DNA of 64,000 nt from Stappia stellulata DSM 5886 (GTDB lineage: Bacteria > Pseudomonadota > Alphaproteobacteria > Rhizobiales > Stappiaceae). Positions 44,990 through 54,583 of this stretch are shown here, piece after piece (position 1 is the stretch's first letter; the number at the start of each line of letters is the position of its first letter). Under the pieces are notes generated by a model. It was not told the origin of the DNA. It searched no databases and saw only the letters and a program-made list of their open reading frames with translations. Both the position numbers and the translations under genes were made by a program. The stretch is taken from contig NZ_AUIM01000011.1 of NCBI RefSeq assembly GCF_000423705.1, forward strand, positions 372,001 to 436,000, read 5' to 3'.

Positions 44990-46345
44990 ATGGCTGACGC
45001 ACTCCCGGGGCCCGACATCCGCACGGGCCGCCTCTCGCCTGATGACTATCTCGAGAATTTCGACGATCTGCATCCGCCGCTCGGACCGCATGAGGCCAGC
45101 GTGGAGGCGGATCGCTGTTACTTCTGCTACGACGCGCCCTGCACGATCGCCTGTCCGACCTCGATCGACATCCCCAAATTTATCCGTCAGATCTCGACCG
45201 GAAACCCGATCGGGTCGGCCAAGACGATCTTCGCGGAAAATATCCTGGGTGGCATGTGCGCCCGCGTCTGCCCGACGGAAACGCTCTGCGAGGAAGCCTG
45301 TGTCCGCAATCTGGCGGAAGACAAGCCGGTCCAGATCGGGCTGTTGCAGCGCCATGCCACCGATGTCTATCTCGAGCGCCCGGACCGGCATCCTTACGTG
45401 CGCGCGGCGTCGACGGGCAAGAAGGTCGCCGTCGTCGGCGGTGGCCCGGCCGGGCTGAGCTGTGCGCACGGCCTTGCGCGCGAGGGCCACGACGTCACCG
45501 TCTTCGATGCCCGCGAAAAGCTCGGTGGCCTCAACGAATACGGCATTGCGGCCTACAAGACGACCGATGACTTCGCCCAGACGGAGGTCGATTTCGTGCT
45601 CGCCATCGGCGGCATCGACGTTCAGTGCGGCAAGGCGCTTGGCCGTGACATCACGCTCGACGGTCTGCGCGAGAATTTCGACGCCGTGTTTCTCGGCATG
45701 GGCCTGCCCGGCGTCAACGCCCTTCGGACCGACGGCGAAAGCCTGACCGGTGTGATCGACGCGGTCTCCTATATTGCGGAACTTCGCCAGGCGAGCGACC
45801 TGTCGCGCCTGCCTGTCGGCCGCAAGGTGGTGGTAATCGGCGGCGGTATGACGGCGATCGACATTGCGGTCCAGATCAAGCGTCTCGGCGCGGAAGAGGT
45901 CACCATCGCCTACCGGCGTGACCGCGATGCGATGAAGGCGAGCGCCTACGAGCAGGAAGTCGCCCTGACCAACGGCGTCGTGATCCGCGAATGGTTGCAG
46001 CCCAAACGTCTCCTTGGCGAAGGCGGGCATGTCTGCGGCATTGAACTGGAGCGCACTGCGCAGGATGACGCCACACGTCTTGGCGGCACCGGCGAGACCG
46101 TGACGCTCGAAGCGGACCAGGTTTTCAAGGCCATCGGCCAGACCTTCGTGCCCGATGCGCTCGGCGGAGCCGAGGTCCTGTCGCTCGATGGTGGCAGGCT
46201 TGGTGTCGACGCGGAGCGTCGAACCTCGCTGTCCGGCGTCTGGGCCGGGGGAGATTGCATCGCCGAGGGCGAGGACCTGACGGTCGCCGCCGTCGAGGAC
46301 GGCAAGATCGCGGCCCGCTCCATTCATGCTGCGCTGAGCGCTTGA
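44990..46345 (+). CDS. preT: NAD-dependent dihydropyrimidine dehydrogenase, PreT subunit
   Basis: This 451-residue flavoprotein is the electron-input subunit of dihydropyrimidine dehydrogenase, which reduces uracil and thymine. The N-terminal iron-sulfur cysteines are CYFCYDAPCTIACP and GGMCARVCPTETLCEEACV. The FAD motif is VAVVGGGPAGLSCAHGLA and the NADH motif is VVVIGGGMTAIDIAVQ. The enzyme works with PreA. ATG at 44990. It is the first gene of the pyrimidine catabolic operon. Confidence 0.95.
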   Translation: MADALPGPDIRTGRLSPDDYLENFDDLHPPLGPHEASVEADRCYFCYDAPCTIACPTSIDIPKFIRQISTGNPIGSAKTIFAENILGGMCARVCPTETLCEEACVRNLAEDKPVQIGLLQRHATDVYLERPDRHPYVRAASTGKKVAVVGGGPAGLSCAHGLAREGHDVTVFDAREKLGGLNEYGIAAYKTTDDFAQTEVDFVLAIGGIDVQCGKALGRDITLDGLRENFDAVFLGMGLPGVNALRTDGESLTGVIDAVSYIAELRQASDLSRLPVGRKVVVIGGGMTAIDIAVQIKRLGAEEVTIAYRRDRDAMKASAYEQEVALTNGVVIREWLQPKRLLGEGGHVCGIELERTAQDDATRLGGTGETVTLEADQVFKAIGQTFVPDALGGAEVLSLDGGRLGVDAERRTSLSGVWAGGDCIAEGEDLTVAAVEDGKIAARSIHAALSA

Positions 46346-46414
46346 CGGACAAGCATCGCGCGCGCAACCCTCATTGTTCAACCGCGGGCAAGACCCCGTG
46401 GGGAGGATCACGAA

Positions 46415-47725
46415 ATGGCTGATCTCAGCACAAACTTCATCGGCATCAAGTCGCCGAACCCGTTCTGGCTGGCCTCCGCGCCGCCGACCGACAAGGAATA
46501 CAACGTCGTGCGCGCCTTCAAGGCGGGCTGGGGTGGCGTTGTCTGGAAGACGCTGGGCGAGGACCCGGCGGTGGTCAACGTCAACGGCCCGCGCTACGGC
46601 GCGATTCACGGACGCGACCGCAACCTGATCGGCTTCAACAACATCGAGCTGATCACCGACCGGCCGCTCGAGGTCAACCTGCGCGAGATCAAGCAAGTCA
46701 AGCGCGATTGGCCGGATCGGGCGATGGTCGTGTCGCTGATGGTGCCCTGCGAGGAGCAGAGCTGGATCGACATTCTCAAAAAGGTCGAGGATACCGGAGC
46801 CGACGGCATCGAGCTGAACTTCGGCTGTCCGCACGGCATGTCGGAACGCGGCATGGGGTCGGCCGTCGGCCAGGTGCCTGAATACATCGAGATGGTGACC
46901 CGCTGGTGCAAGCAGCACAGCCGCATGCCGGTCATCGTCAAGCTGACGCCGAACATCACCGACATCCGCAAGCCCGCCCAGGCGGCGAAGGCCGGCGGCG
47001 CGGACGCCGTGTCGCTGATCAACACGATCAACTCCATCGTTTCGGTCGACCTCGACCAGATGGCGCCCGAACCCACCATCGACGGACGCGGCGCGCATGG
47101 CGGCTATTGCGGTCCGGCGGTCAAGCCGATCGCGCTCAACATGGTGGCGGAAATCGCCCGTGATCCGGAAACCCACGGCGTGCCGATCTCCGGCATCGGC
47201 GGGGTGACCACCTGGAAGGATGCGGCCGAGTTCATGGCGCTGGGCGCCGGCACCGTGCAGGTCTGCACGGCAGCGATGACCTACGGCTTCAAGATTGTCG
47301 AGGAGATGAAGGACGGTCTGAGCGACTGGATGGATGAGAAGGGCTACACCAGCGTCGACGAGGTTGTCGGTCGGGCCGTGCCCAACGTGACGGACTGGCA
47401 GAGGCTCAACCTCAATTATGTCGTGAAGGCCCAGATCGACCAGGACGCCTGCATCCAGTGCGGTCGCTGTCATATCGCCTGCGAGGACACCTCGCATCAG
47501 GCCATCACGTCGATGAAGGACGGCTTGCGTCATTTCGAGGTGATCGACGAGGAATGCGTCGGCTGCAATCTGTGCGTTTCGGTCTGTCCGGTGGAGGATT
47601 GCATCTCCATGGTTCAGATGACCGAAGGCACGGATCCGCGGACCGGCAAGAAGATCGAGCCGGATTACGCCAATTGGACCACGCATCCGAACAATCCGAA
47701 CCGGGTGATGGAAGCCGCCGAGTGA
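46415..47725 (+). CDS. preA: NAD-dependent dihydropyrimidine dehydrogenase, PreA subunit
   Basis: This 436-residue FMN subunit holds the catalytic site. Its TIM-barrel shows NPFWLASAPPTDKEYNVVRAFKAGWGG, ELNFGCPHGM and GIGGVTTWKDAAEFMALGA. Two 4Fe-4S clusters sit at the C-terminus: CIQCGRCHIAC and CVGCNLCVSVCPVEDC. It lies 69 bp after preT with a GGGGAGG-type site. Together PreTA start reductive pyrimidine degradation. Confidence 0.96.
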   Translation: MADLSTNFIGIKSPNPFWLASAPPTDKEYNVVRAFKAGWGGVVWKTLGEDPAVVNVNGPRYGAIHGRDRNLIGFNNIELITDRPLEVNLREIKQVKRDWPDRAMVVSLMVPCEEQSWIDILKKVEDTGADGIELNFGCPHGMSERGMGSAVGQVPEYIEMVTRWCKQHSRMPVIVKLTPNITDIRKPAQAAKAGGADAVSLINTINSIVSVDLDQMAPEPTIDGRGAHGGYCGPAVKPIALNMVAEIARDPETHGVPISGIGGVTTWKDAAEFMALGAGTVQVCTAAMTYGFKIVEEMKDGLSDWMDEKGYTSVDEVVGRAVPNVTDWQRLNLNYVVKAQIDQDACIQCGRCHIACEDTSHQAITSMKDGLRHFEVIDEECVGCNLCVSVCPVEDCISMVQMTEGTDPRTGKKIEPDYANWTTHPNNPNRVMEAAE

Positions 47726-47759
47726 GCTGGTCGATGGCACCGGATCGGCGGAGCGTTCG

Positions 47760-48680
47760 ATGAGCGTCTCCGCCGACAATGCGGGACCGGCAAGCGGAAC
47801 CGGGCGCGCCCATCTGGCGATGCTCGGTTTCGTGTTTCTCGTCTCGACGTCCTTTCCGGTCGGTCATGCCATTACCGGAGATCTCGCTCCGGCGGTTTTG
47901 ACCGCTTTGCGCTTTTGTCTGGCGGCATCGATCTTCGCTGCAATCGCCACTTACAAGGGCCTGTGGCAGCGGCCGAAACTGTCGCGCTTCCCGGTCTATG
48001 TTCTTATTGCCATCGTGCTGAACATCTTCTTCGTGACGATGTTCGAGGCGCTGCGCTACACCAGCGCGCTCAATGCGGGCGCCGTCTTCACGCTCTTGCC
48101 GGCGTTCACGGCAATTGCCGGCTTCGTCTTGCTGCGGCAGCGGTCATCGAGACGGCAGATTGCCTGCCTCGCAATCGGCGCAGCCGGCGCCCTTCTGGTG
48201 CTCTATGGTGCGGACCTCAACCGGCTCCTGCGCTTCGAGATCGGGACCGGAGAGACGATTTTTCTCTTCGGGGTGATTTCCTACGCCTTTTATTCGCCCT
48301 TGATGCGCCTCTTGAACCGGGGGGAGCCGCTGGAGGTTTTCAACTTCTGGATCCTGACCTGTGGTGCGGTCATGCTTGTCGCCTATGGCCACGAAGACCT
48401 GCTGCACACGAACTGGGCGGACGTTCCGCCCCGTGCCTTCATCGGGGTCGCCTATCTGGCGGTCTTTCCGACCGCATCCAGTTTCTTCTTCGCCACATAC
48501 GCCAGCCTGCGCCTGCCGTCGGGCCCGGTGATGGCCTACACGTATCTGCTGCCGTCCTTCGTCTTGTTCGAGACGCTGGCGCTGGGCGCGCCCTGGCCCG
48601 GGATGCTGACGCTCACCGGCGTCGCGGTCACGGCGGTGGCGACGTTGATCCTGCAGCGCGATACACAGCGCAGGGGCTGA
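47760..48680 (+). CDS. EamA/DMT superfamily transporter
   Basis: This 306-residue, roughly ten-helix protein belongs to the drug/metabolite transporter (EamA) superfamily, with two repeated halves. The first half shows EALRYTSALNAGAVFTLLPAFTAIAG and the second ASLRLPSGPVMAYTYLLPSFVLF. It starts 34 bp after preA and so may move a pyrimidine or degradation product, but the family is broad. ATG at 47760. Confidence 0.88.
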   Translation: MSVSADNAGPASGTGRAHLAMLGFVFLVSTSFPVGHAITGDLAPAVLTALRFCLAASIFAAIATYKGLWQRPKLSRFPVYVLIAIVLNIFFVTMFEALRYTSALNAGAVFTLLPAFTAIAGFVLLRQRSSRRQIACLAIGAAGALLVLYGADLNRLLRFEIGTGETIFLFGVISYAFYSPLMRLLNRGEPLEVFNFWILTCGAVMLVAYGHEDLLHTNWADVPPRAFIGVAYLAVFPTASSFFFATYASLRLPSGPVMAYTYLLPSFVLFETLALGAPWPGMLTLTGVAVTAVATLILQRDTQRRG

Positions 48681-48699
48681 CCGCGCCGTATGGTGCGGG

Positions 48700-49518
48700 T
48701 CAGTTGCGCAGCTGCGTTGCCATATAGGCGATGGTCTTGCGGTAGACCTCCGCGCGGTTCCAGTCGCGAAGCACCCCGTAATTCGCGGTTCCCGGCGACC
48801 AGTCGGCGCCCTTGCGCCACCCGTGCCGACGCAGGAAGTTCGCCGTCGAGGCAAAGACATCCGGTTTGCTGCGGATCAGGTTGGGCCGGCCGTCACCGTC
48901 GAAATCGACCGCATAGCGCTCGTAGCTGGACGCCAGAAATTGCGTCTGGCCGATTTCGCCGGCCCAGGCGCCCTTCATGTCGCGAATGCGCATGGCGCCG
49001 CGGTCGGCAATGCGAAGCGCGCTCATCAGCTCGTTGGTGAAGAACTTCGACCGCCGGCAATCATAGGCAAGCGTCGCCAGCGAGGAAAAGATGGGAATGT
49101 CGCCCATGAAGCGGCCGAAACCGGACTCCAGCCCCCAGATCGAGACGATGACTTCCTTCGGCACGCCGTATTTGCGCTCGACCCGGTCCAGCACGACCGC
49201 GTGCTGGCGCAGCCGCTTGCGGCCGATGGCGATGGTGCTTGGCGGCGCACGACGGGCCAGGAACTGCTTGAAGCTCAGCTTGAAGGATTTCTGGTTCCGG
49301 TCGCGGCGGATGACCTTGGCGTTGTAACGCAAGCCGCCAAGGGCGGCCTTCACCGTTCTCGACGAAACTCCCGACGCCGCCGCCTGTCGCTGGAAATCGG
49401 CAAGCCAGGCCGGGAAGCCTGCTGCCGTGTTCCCGCAGGATGCGGCCCGGGCGTCGGACGCACCAAGGGAAAGGCCGAGACACAAAGCACCGGCGATGAG
49501 CAATTTGGAACCACGCAT
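48700..49518 (-). CDS. Lytic murein transglycosylase (MltB-like)
   Basis: This 272-residue secreted protein cleaves peptidoglycan glycan strands. A signal peptide ends near ARA (residue 25). The catalytic Glu is in SIWGLESGFGRFMG. Other family stretches are GAWAGEIGQTQFLASSYERYAVDFDGDG, SKPDVFASTANFLRRHGW and the terminal VYRKTIAYMA. It lacks the peptidoglycan-binding domain present in longer relatives. ATG at 49518. It is convergent with the EamA gene. Confidence 0.92.
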   Translation of the reverse strand: MRGSKLLIAGALCLGLSLGASDARAASCGNTAAGFPAWLADFQRQAAASGVSSRTVKAALGGLRYNAKVIRRDRNQKSFKLSFKQFLARRAPPSTIAIGRKRLRQHAVVLDRVERKYGVPKEVIVSIWGLESGFGRFMGDIPIFSSLATLAYDCRRSKFFTNELMSALRIADRGAMRIRDMKGAWAGEIGQTQFLASSYERYAVDFDGDGRPNLIRSKPDVFASTANFLRRHGWRKGADWSPGTANYGVLRDWNRAEVYRKTIAYMATQLRN

Positions 49519-49627
49519 CGGTATCCTCGCAAGTGTTGCGCTCCGCATTCCGGCGTGCGCGCTTCAGGGGGCGTCACGCCCTTTCGACGCGACGTAAGGC
49601 ATGAGGATACCCTGCCCTGTCTCGAGA

Positions 49628-50260
49628 TCAAGCGCGCGGCAGAAGGCCCTCGAAGAGAAGCGTCGTCAGGGTTTCCAGCGCCCCCTTGCGGAACCTGTCG
49701 TCGTGAATGCCGGATCCGGTCAGCGCCTCGATCTGCGGGGCGAAGTCGGCGTAATGCTGGGTCGTTGCCCAGATCAGGAAGATCAGGTGATGGGGGTCGA
49801 CATCGCGGATCTTTCCGGCGCTCGCCCAGTGGCGCAACACCTCGGCCTTTTCCTCGACGAGCGCCTTGAGCGGGCCTTCCAGCACGTCCCGGATCATCGG
49901 CGCGCCTTGCATCACCTCATTGGCAAACAGGCGCGAGGCCTCGGGCTCGTTGGCGGAGAAGCGAAGCTTCTGTTCGATATAGGCGGTGAGTTCGCGGCGC
50001 GGGTCGCCGTCGGGATCGAGCGTGCGCAAGGGGGCGAGCCAGCGATCCAGCAGGCCGGCGAGGACCGCCTTGTAGATCTCCGACTTGGAGCCGAAGTAAT
50101 AAAGGAGGTTCGACTTCGACATGCCGGCGTCGCTGGCGATCTGGTCGACACGGGTGCCGCGGTATCCGAAGCGGGCAAAGGTCCCAAGCGCGGCGTCCAG
50201 GATGCGGGCCCGGTTTTTCTCCTGAATGCGCGTGCGACGCGGTTGCTCTTCCACGCTCAT
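49628..50260 (-). CDS. TetR family regulator, RutR-like (second of the pair)
   Basis: This 210-residue regulator resembles RutR, the E. coli uracil-responsive TetR protein. The HTH region is GTRVDQIASDAGMSKSNLLYYFGSKSEIYKAVL. The ligand domain shows EASRLFANEVMQGAP and DPHHLIFLIWATTQHYADFAPQIEALTG, which closely matches RutR. ATG at 50260 overlaps the stop of the other regulator as ATGA. It probably controls the pyrimidine genes. Confidence 0.92.
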   Translation of the reverse strand: MSVEEQPRRTRIQEKNRARILDAALGTFARFGYRGTRVDQIASDAGMSKSNLLYYFGSKSEIYKAVLAGLLDRWLAPLRTLDPDGDPRRELTAYIEQKLRFSANEPEASRLFANEVMQGAPMIRDVLEGPLKALVEEKAEVLRHWASAGKIRDVDPHHLIFLIWATTQHYADFAPQIEALTGSGIHDDRFRKGALETLTTLLFEGLLPRA

Positions 50261-50940
50261 GCGTCCGCGCATGCGGGTTGGGCGCTCGCGTCCGGCCCGA
50301 CAGCCGTGGGCGGGATGGCGCCGATGCCGGCGAGGATGATGCCGGTCACGGTACGTTTCGCCTCTTCGAACTGCGCCTCATTCAGGGGCAAGCCCCCGTT
50401 CAGTGTGTCGACCTGGTGATTGAAGTCGGCGTAATGCTGGGTGGTGGCCCAGATCATGTAGAGCAGATACTGCGCGTTGACCGGCGCGATCTTGCCCTCC
50501 GCAATCCATCGGTCGATGACAGCGGCGCGCGAGGCTGTCCAGTCGCGCAGGGTGGTCTCCAGATAGTCCTGGATCACCGGCGCCTTGTGCAGGATTTCGT
50601 TTGCCCAGACCTTCGAGCCCATCGGATGCGCACGTGAGATGTCCATCTTCGCCGAGATATAGGAGGTCAGCGCCTCGACCGGATCGTCGCTCTCGTCGAA
50701 GGTGTTGGCCGCATCGAGCCAGACATTGAAGATATGCTCCACGACGCGGCGATAGAGCGCTTCCTTGGTCGGGAAATAATAATGAAGGTTCGCCTTGGGA
50801 ATGCCGGCGCGGTCGGCGATCACGCCGGTTGTCGCGCCCCGGAAGCCGCGTTCGGCGAAGACCTCCTCGGCCGCCTTGAGGATCGCGCGTTCGTTCTCTT
50901 CGCGAACGGCGCTTTTTTGTGTCTTGTCCCTGGCGCGCAT
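50257..50940 (-). CDS. TetR family regulator, RutR-like (first of the pair)
   Basis: This 227-residue protein is a paralogue of the next gene. The HTH is FRGATTGVIADRAGIPKANLHYYFPTKEALYRRVV. The ligand domain includes DISRAHPMGSKVWANEILHKAPVIQDY and YLLYMIWATTQHYADFNHQVDTLNGG. The C-terminal tail differs from RutR. Two boxes lie in its own promoter region, so it may be autoregulated. One of the pair may sense uracil and the other a later product; this is inference. ATG at 50940. Confidence 0.92.
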   Translation of the reverse strand: MRARDKTQKSAVREENERAILKAAEEVFAERGFRGATTGVIADRAGIPKANLHYYFPTKEALYRRVVEHIFNVWLDAANTFDESDDPVEALTSYISAKMDISRAHPMGSKVWANEILHKAPVIQDYLETTLRDWTASRAAVIDRWIAEGKIAPVNAQYLLYMIWATTQHYADFNHQVDTLNGGLPLNEAQFEEAKRTVTGIILAGIGAIPPTAVGPDASAQPACADA

Positions 50941-50981
50941 TGTCCCTGATCGCCAATTCGGCACAACAGCCAAAATTGATC

Positions 50982-50997
50982 TTGACCATGTGGTCAA
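50982..50997. promoter_or_regulatory. Perfect RutR-like operator
   Basis: TTGACCATGTGGTCAA matches the RutR consensus TTGACCANNTGGTCAA at every fixed base. It lies 42 bp upstream of the first TetR gene. A second box is centred 33 bp away, about three helical turns, so dimers could sit on the same face. Confidence 0.85.
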
Positions 50998-51014
50998 GCC
51001 TTCCTAGGCTCATT

Positions 51015-51030
51015 TTGACCATTTGGTCAG
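51015..51030. promoter_or_regulatory. Near-perfect RutR-like operator
   Basis: TTGACCATTTGGTCAG differs from TTGACCANNTGGTCAA only in the last base. It pairs with the box at 50982-50997 in the promoter region shared by the regulator and the aminotransferase operon. Confidence 0.8.
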
Positions 51031-51343
51031 GTTTTTGGGCCTGACGCAATGGATAACATGCGACGGACCGTTGGCACAAAACAACAAGACCGACGGCCGC
51101 GACCTTCCAGATTTCAGCCCTCGCGCTTCGGTGCGGGAGCTGCCTGTGCGGAACGCAAGCTGTCATGCTGTGCAAGTTCGCGACGCGCGGGAAGACGGGG
51201 AACGATAGGCGGTGCTAGGCTTGATGCCGGCACCAGGCGGCAACACACGTCCGACGTTTAACTCGGGCGCGCCGCGTAGCCGATCGCATCACAGACAACA
51301 GGGCGCCCGCCGGGAACGATTAACGCGGGCGATCGGAGGACCC

Positions 51344-52669
51344 ATGTCGCAGCCGGCGCTGACCAGCAACAATCTCGACGCCTTCTGGATGCCGTTCACG
51401 GCAAACCGTCAGTTCAAGAAGAACCCGCGTCTCTTCGTCGGTGCGGAGGGCATGTACTACAAGACCGCAGATGGCCGTCAGGTGCTGGATGGCACGGCCG
51501 GTCTGTGGTGCTGCAACGCCGGCCACGCGCGGCCCAGGATCACCGAGGCCGTTCAGCGTCAGGTCGCCGAGCTCGATTATGCGCCGGCTTTCCAGATGGG
51601 CCATCCCCATGCCTTCGAGCTGGCAGCGCGTCTTTCCGCGCTTATGCCCTCGCCGCTCGATCATGTGTTCTTCACCAATTCCGGCTCCGAGTCCGTGGAA
51701 ACCGCCCTGAAGATGGCGCTCGCCTATCACCGGGTTCGCGGCGAGGGATCGCGCACCCGGCTGATCGGCCGCGAGCGCGGCTATCACGGCGTCAATTTCG
51801 GCGGTATTTCCGTCGGCGGCATCGTCGCCAACCGCAAGATGTTCGGCACGCTTCTGGGGGGCGTCGACCACATTCGCCACACCCACGACATCGAGCGCAA
51901 TGCCTTCTCGCGCGGCCAGCCGGAGAATGGCGCGGAATACGCCGAGGAGCTGATCCGGCTGGTGCAGTTGCACGATCCCTCGACAATCGCCGCTGTGATC
52001 GTCGAGCCGGTGGCCGGCTCCACGGGGGTGCTGATCCCGCCGAAGGGCTATCTCAAGCGGCTGCGCGAAATCTGCGACCAGCATGGCATCCTGTTGATCT
52101 TCGACGAAGTGATCACCGGCTTCGGGCGGCTGGGCTCGCCCTTCGCGGTCGATCATTTCGGCGTGGTGCCGGATCTCGTCACCACCGCTAAGGGCATAAC
52201 CAACGGCGTCATTCCGATGGGCGCGGTGTTCTGCTCCAGCGACGTGCACCAGGCCTTCATGACCGGGCCCGAGCACCTCATCGAGTTCTTCCACGGCTAC
52301 ACCTACTCTGGCCACCCGGTCGCCTGCGCGGCGGCGCTCGGCACCCTCGACACCTACGAGGAAGAGGGGCTTCTGACCCGCGCCGCCGAGCTTGAGGACT
52401 ATTGGGCCGACGCGCTCCATTCGCTGAAAGGCGCGCGCCACGTCATCGACATCCGCAACATCGGCCTGATTGGCGCGATCGAGCTGGAACCGATGGCGGG
52501 CGAGCCGACGAAGCGGGCCTTTTCCGCCTTCCTCAACGCCTATGAGGCCGGGGTTTTGATCCGCACCACCGGCGACATCATCGCGCTGTCGCCGCCGCTG
52601 ATCATCGAGAAGAGCGAGATCGACCAGTTGGTCGACACCATCCGCACCGTTCTGGAAGCCCTGGACTAG
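51344..52669 (+). CDS. Class III omega-aminotransferase (beta-alanine:pyruvate type)
   Basis: This 441-residue PLP enzyme should convert beta-alanine (from uracil) or 3-aminoisobutyrate (from thymine) into a semialdehyde. Marks are GTAGLWCCNAGHARP, FTNSGSESVETALKMALAYHR, VEPVAGSTGVLIPPKGYLKRL, FDEVITGFGRLG and the PLP lysine in TTAKGITNG. ATG at 51344 has GGAGGA upstream. It is first in the operon with the semialdehyde dehydrogenase that would use its product. Confidence 0.93.
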   Translation: MSQPALTSNNLDAFWMPFTANRQFKKNPRLFVGAEGMYYKTADGRQVLDGTAGLWCCNAGHARPRITEAVQRQVAELDYAPAFQMGHPHAFELAARLSALMPSPLDHVFFTNSGSESVETALKMALAYHRVRGEGSRTRLIGRERGYHGVNFGGISVGGIVANRKMFGTLLGGVDHIRHTHDIERNAFSRGQPENGAEYAEELIRLVQLHDPSTIAAVIVEPVAGSTGVLIPPKGYLKRLREICDQHGILLIFDEVITGFGRLGSPFAVDHFGVVPDLVTTAKGITNGVIPMGAVFCSSDVHQAFMTGPEHLIEFFHGYTYSGHPVACAAALGTLDTYEEEGLLTRAAELEDYWADALHSLKGARHVIDIRNIGLIGAIELEPMAGEPTKRAFSAFLNAYEAGVLIRTTGDIIALSPPLIIEKSEIDQLVDTIRTVLEALD

Positions 52670-52777
52670 CGGTCGTGCGGGAGGCCGCAACCGGCCTCCG
52701 CCGCCACCGCGACATGCTGACACGAAACGATGGCGGGGCGCGACGATCGCCGCCCGGCCACGGACCTGGAACCGAAC

Positions 52778-54274
52778 ATGACAGTCATTGAAAATGCCAT
52801 CGGCGGCACCCGCGCCGCATCCCGCTCCACGCGCACGGCGGCGATCTACAATCCCGCGACCGGTGAACAGAGCGCGACGCTTCATCTGTCCACCGCCGAC
52901 GAGGTCGCGGAGGCGATTGCGGTCGCGAAGGCGGCCTTCCCGGCCTGGCGCGACACCCCGCCGATGAAGCGGGCGCGCTACATGTTCCGCTTCAAGGAGC
53001 TGCTCTCGGCGCATGCCGACGACATCGCCCGTGCGATTTCCGCCGAACACGGCAAGACCCATGACGATGCGCTGGGCGAAGTGGCGCGCGGCATCGAGGT
53101 GGTGGAATTTGCCTGCGGCATTCCGCATCTTCTGAAGGGCGATTTCGCCCGCAACGTCGGACCTGCCATCGACAGCTATTCCGACCGCCAGTCGCTCGGC
53201 GTCGTCGCCGGCATCACGCCGTTCAATTTCCCGGCGATGGTTCCCTTGTGGATGTATCCGATCTCGGTCGCCTGCGGGAACACCTTTGTCCTCAAGCCGT
53301 CGGAGCGCGATCCCTCCGCCGTGATGGTGGTCTATGACCTCTTCCAGAAGGCCGGCTTTCCCGATGGCGTCTTGAATGTCGTGCATGGCGACAAGGAAGC
53401 TGTCGACGTGCTCTTGACGCATCCGGACGTGAAGGCGCTCTCCTTCGTCGGCTCCACGCCGATCGCCGAATACGTTTATTCGACCGGCACGGCGCATGGA
53501 AAGCGTGTCCAGGCGCTGGGCGGGGCGAAGAACCACATGGTGGTGATGCCCGACGCCGACATGGATCAGGCGGCCGACGCGCTGATGGGCGCGGGCTATG
53601 GCTCCGCCGGCGAGCGCTGCATGGCGATTTCGGTCGCCGTTCCCATCGGCGAGGAAACCGCTGACCGGCTGGTGGAAAAGCTCATTCCGCGCGTGCAGGC
53701 GCTGAAGATCGGCCCGGCGACCGACAAGGACGCCGAAATGGGTCCGGTCGTCACCGAACAGCACATGCGCAAGGTGCTCGGCTATATCGACCAGGGCGAG
53801 AAGGAAGGCGCGGAGCTGCTCGTCGACGGGCGCGGCTTCAAGCTCCAGGGCTATGAGAACGGCTATTTCGTCGGCGGTACGCTGTTCGACCGCGTGACGA
53901 AGGACATGACGATCTACAAGGAAGAGATCTTCGGTCCGGTGCTCTCGGTGGTGCGCGCCAAGGGCTACGAGGAGGCGCTGTCGCTCATCAACGAGCATGA
54001 ATACGGCAACGGCACGGCGATCTTCACCCGCGACGGCGATGCCGCACGCGCCTTCGCCGACGGCATCGAGGTCGGCATGGTCGGCATTAACGTGCCGATC
54101 CCCGTGCCGGTCGCCTATTTTTCCTTCGGTGGCTGGAAGCGCTCGCTCTTCGGCGATCACTCGATCTACGGCGAGGAGGGCGTGCGCTTCAACACGCGGC
54201 TCAAGACGGTGACGACCCGTTGGCCCGCCGGCATCAAGGACGGTGCGGTCTTTACCTTCCCGAACATGGATTGA
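52778..54274 (+). CDS. mmsA: CoA-acylating (methyl)malonate-semialdehyde dehydrogenase
   Basis: This 498-residue aldehyde dehydrogenase converts malonate or methylmalonate semialdehyde to acetyl-CoA or propionyl-CoA. It has [19 protein letters not shown], the KPSERDPS cofactor site, the catalytic Cys in [10 protein letters not shown], and [20 protein letters not shown] rather than the usual Glu-dependent hydrolytic active site is typical of the CoA-dependent group. ATG at 52778 is chosen by family start; a longer frame reaches 52730. It follows the aminotransferase by about 108 bp. Confidence 0.93.
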   Translation: MTVIENAIGGTRAASRSTRTAAIYNPATGEQSATLHLSTADEVAEAIAVAKAAFPAWRDTPPMKRARYMFRFKELLSAHADDIARAISAEHGKTHDDALGEVARGIEVVEFACGIPHLLKGDFARNVGPAIDSYSDRQSLGVVAGITPFNFPAMVPLWMYPISVACGNTFVLKPSERDPSAVMVVYDLFQKAGFPDGVLNVVHGDKEAVDVLLTHPDVKALSFVGSTPIAEYVYSTGTAHGKRVQALGGAKNHMVVMPDADMDQAADALMGAGYGSAGERCMAISVAVPIGEETADRLVEKLIPRVQALKIGPATDKDAEMGPVVTEQHMRKVLGYIDQGEKEGAELLVDGRGFKLQGYENGYFVGGTLFDRVTKDMTIYKEEIFGPVLSVVRAKGYEEALSLINEHEYGNGTAIFTRDGDAARAFADGIEVGMVGINVPIPVPVAYFSFGGWKRSLFGDHSIYGEEGVRFNTRLKTVTTRWPAGIKDGAVFTFPNMD

Positions 54275-54282
54275 CGGCAGCC

Positions 54283-54573
54283 ATGGCCCGTCCTCCCGCC
54301 ACAGCAACGGTGCTTGTCGACGACGAGCGGGTGCGCGTGACCCGCTTCGACTTCGCGCCCGGCGCGGAGACCGGCTGGCACCGTCACGAAATGGATTATG
54401 TCGTGACGCCCGTCACCGACTGCCACTTCCTGCTGGAGGAACCCGGCGGCGAAAGCCGCGGGGTGGAGATGCCGGCGGGTGCAGCCTATCGGCGTCCCGC
54501 AGGGGTGGAGCACAATGTCGTCAACGGCGGCGATGCTCCGATGAGCTTCGTCGAAGTCGAACTCAAGCGTTAG
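54283..54573 (+). CDS. Small cupin-domain protein
   Basis: This 96-residue single-cupin protein shows the metal-binding motif GAETGWHRHEMDYVV and a second motif GVEHNVVN. It is in the middle of the pyrimidine operon, 8 bp after the dehydrogenase. Its role is unknown; possibilities are an isomerase, a lyase-like helper or a metal-dependent accessory protein. ATG at 54283. Confidence 0.83.
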   Translation: MARPPATATVLVDDERVRVTRFDFAPGAETGWHRHEMDYVVTPVTDCHFLLEEPGGESRGVEMPAGAAYRRPAGVEHNVVNGGDAPMSFVEVELKR

Positions 54574-54583
54574 GAGAAGCGTG

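Larger units (their letters stand above)
50941..51343. other. Divergent promoter region regulator/aminotransferase
   Basis: This 403-bp gap holds two RutR-like boxes near its left end. Bases 51031-51343 include the leader of the aminotransferase gene and no recognisable gene, although an open frame in phase with the aminotransferase reaches back to 51212. Confidence 0.6.

Noticed and set aside
44813-47779. Very long open frame on the minus strand opposite preT and preA
   Set aside because: It lies wholly opposite two well-supported genes and its translation is low-complexity His/Arg/Asp-rich sequence.
52620-52635. Palindrome TCGACCAGTTGGTCGA resembling a RutR box
   Set aside because: It lies within the aminotransferase coding sequence and differs from the consensus in both arms; codon choice explains it.
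51320-54307. Very long open frame on the minus strand opposite the aminotransferase and dehydrogenase genes
   Set aside because: It is a frame left open by GC-rich codon bias opposite clear genes and has no family features.
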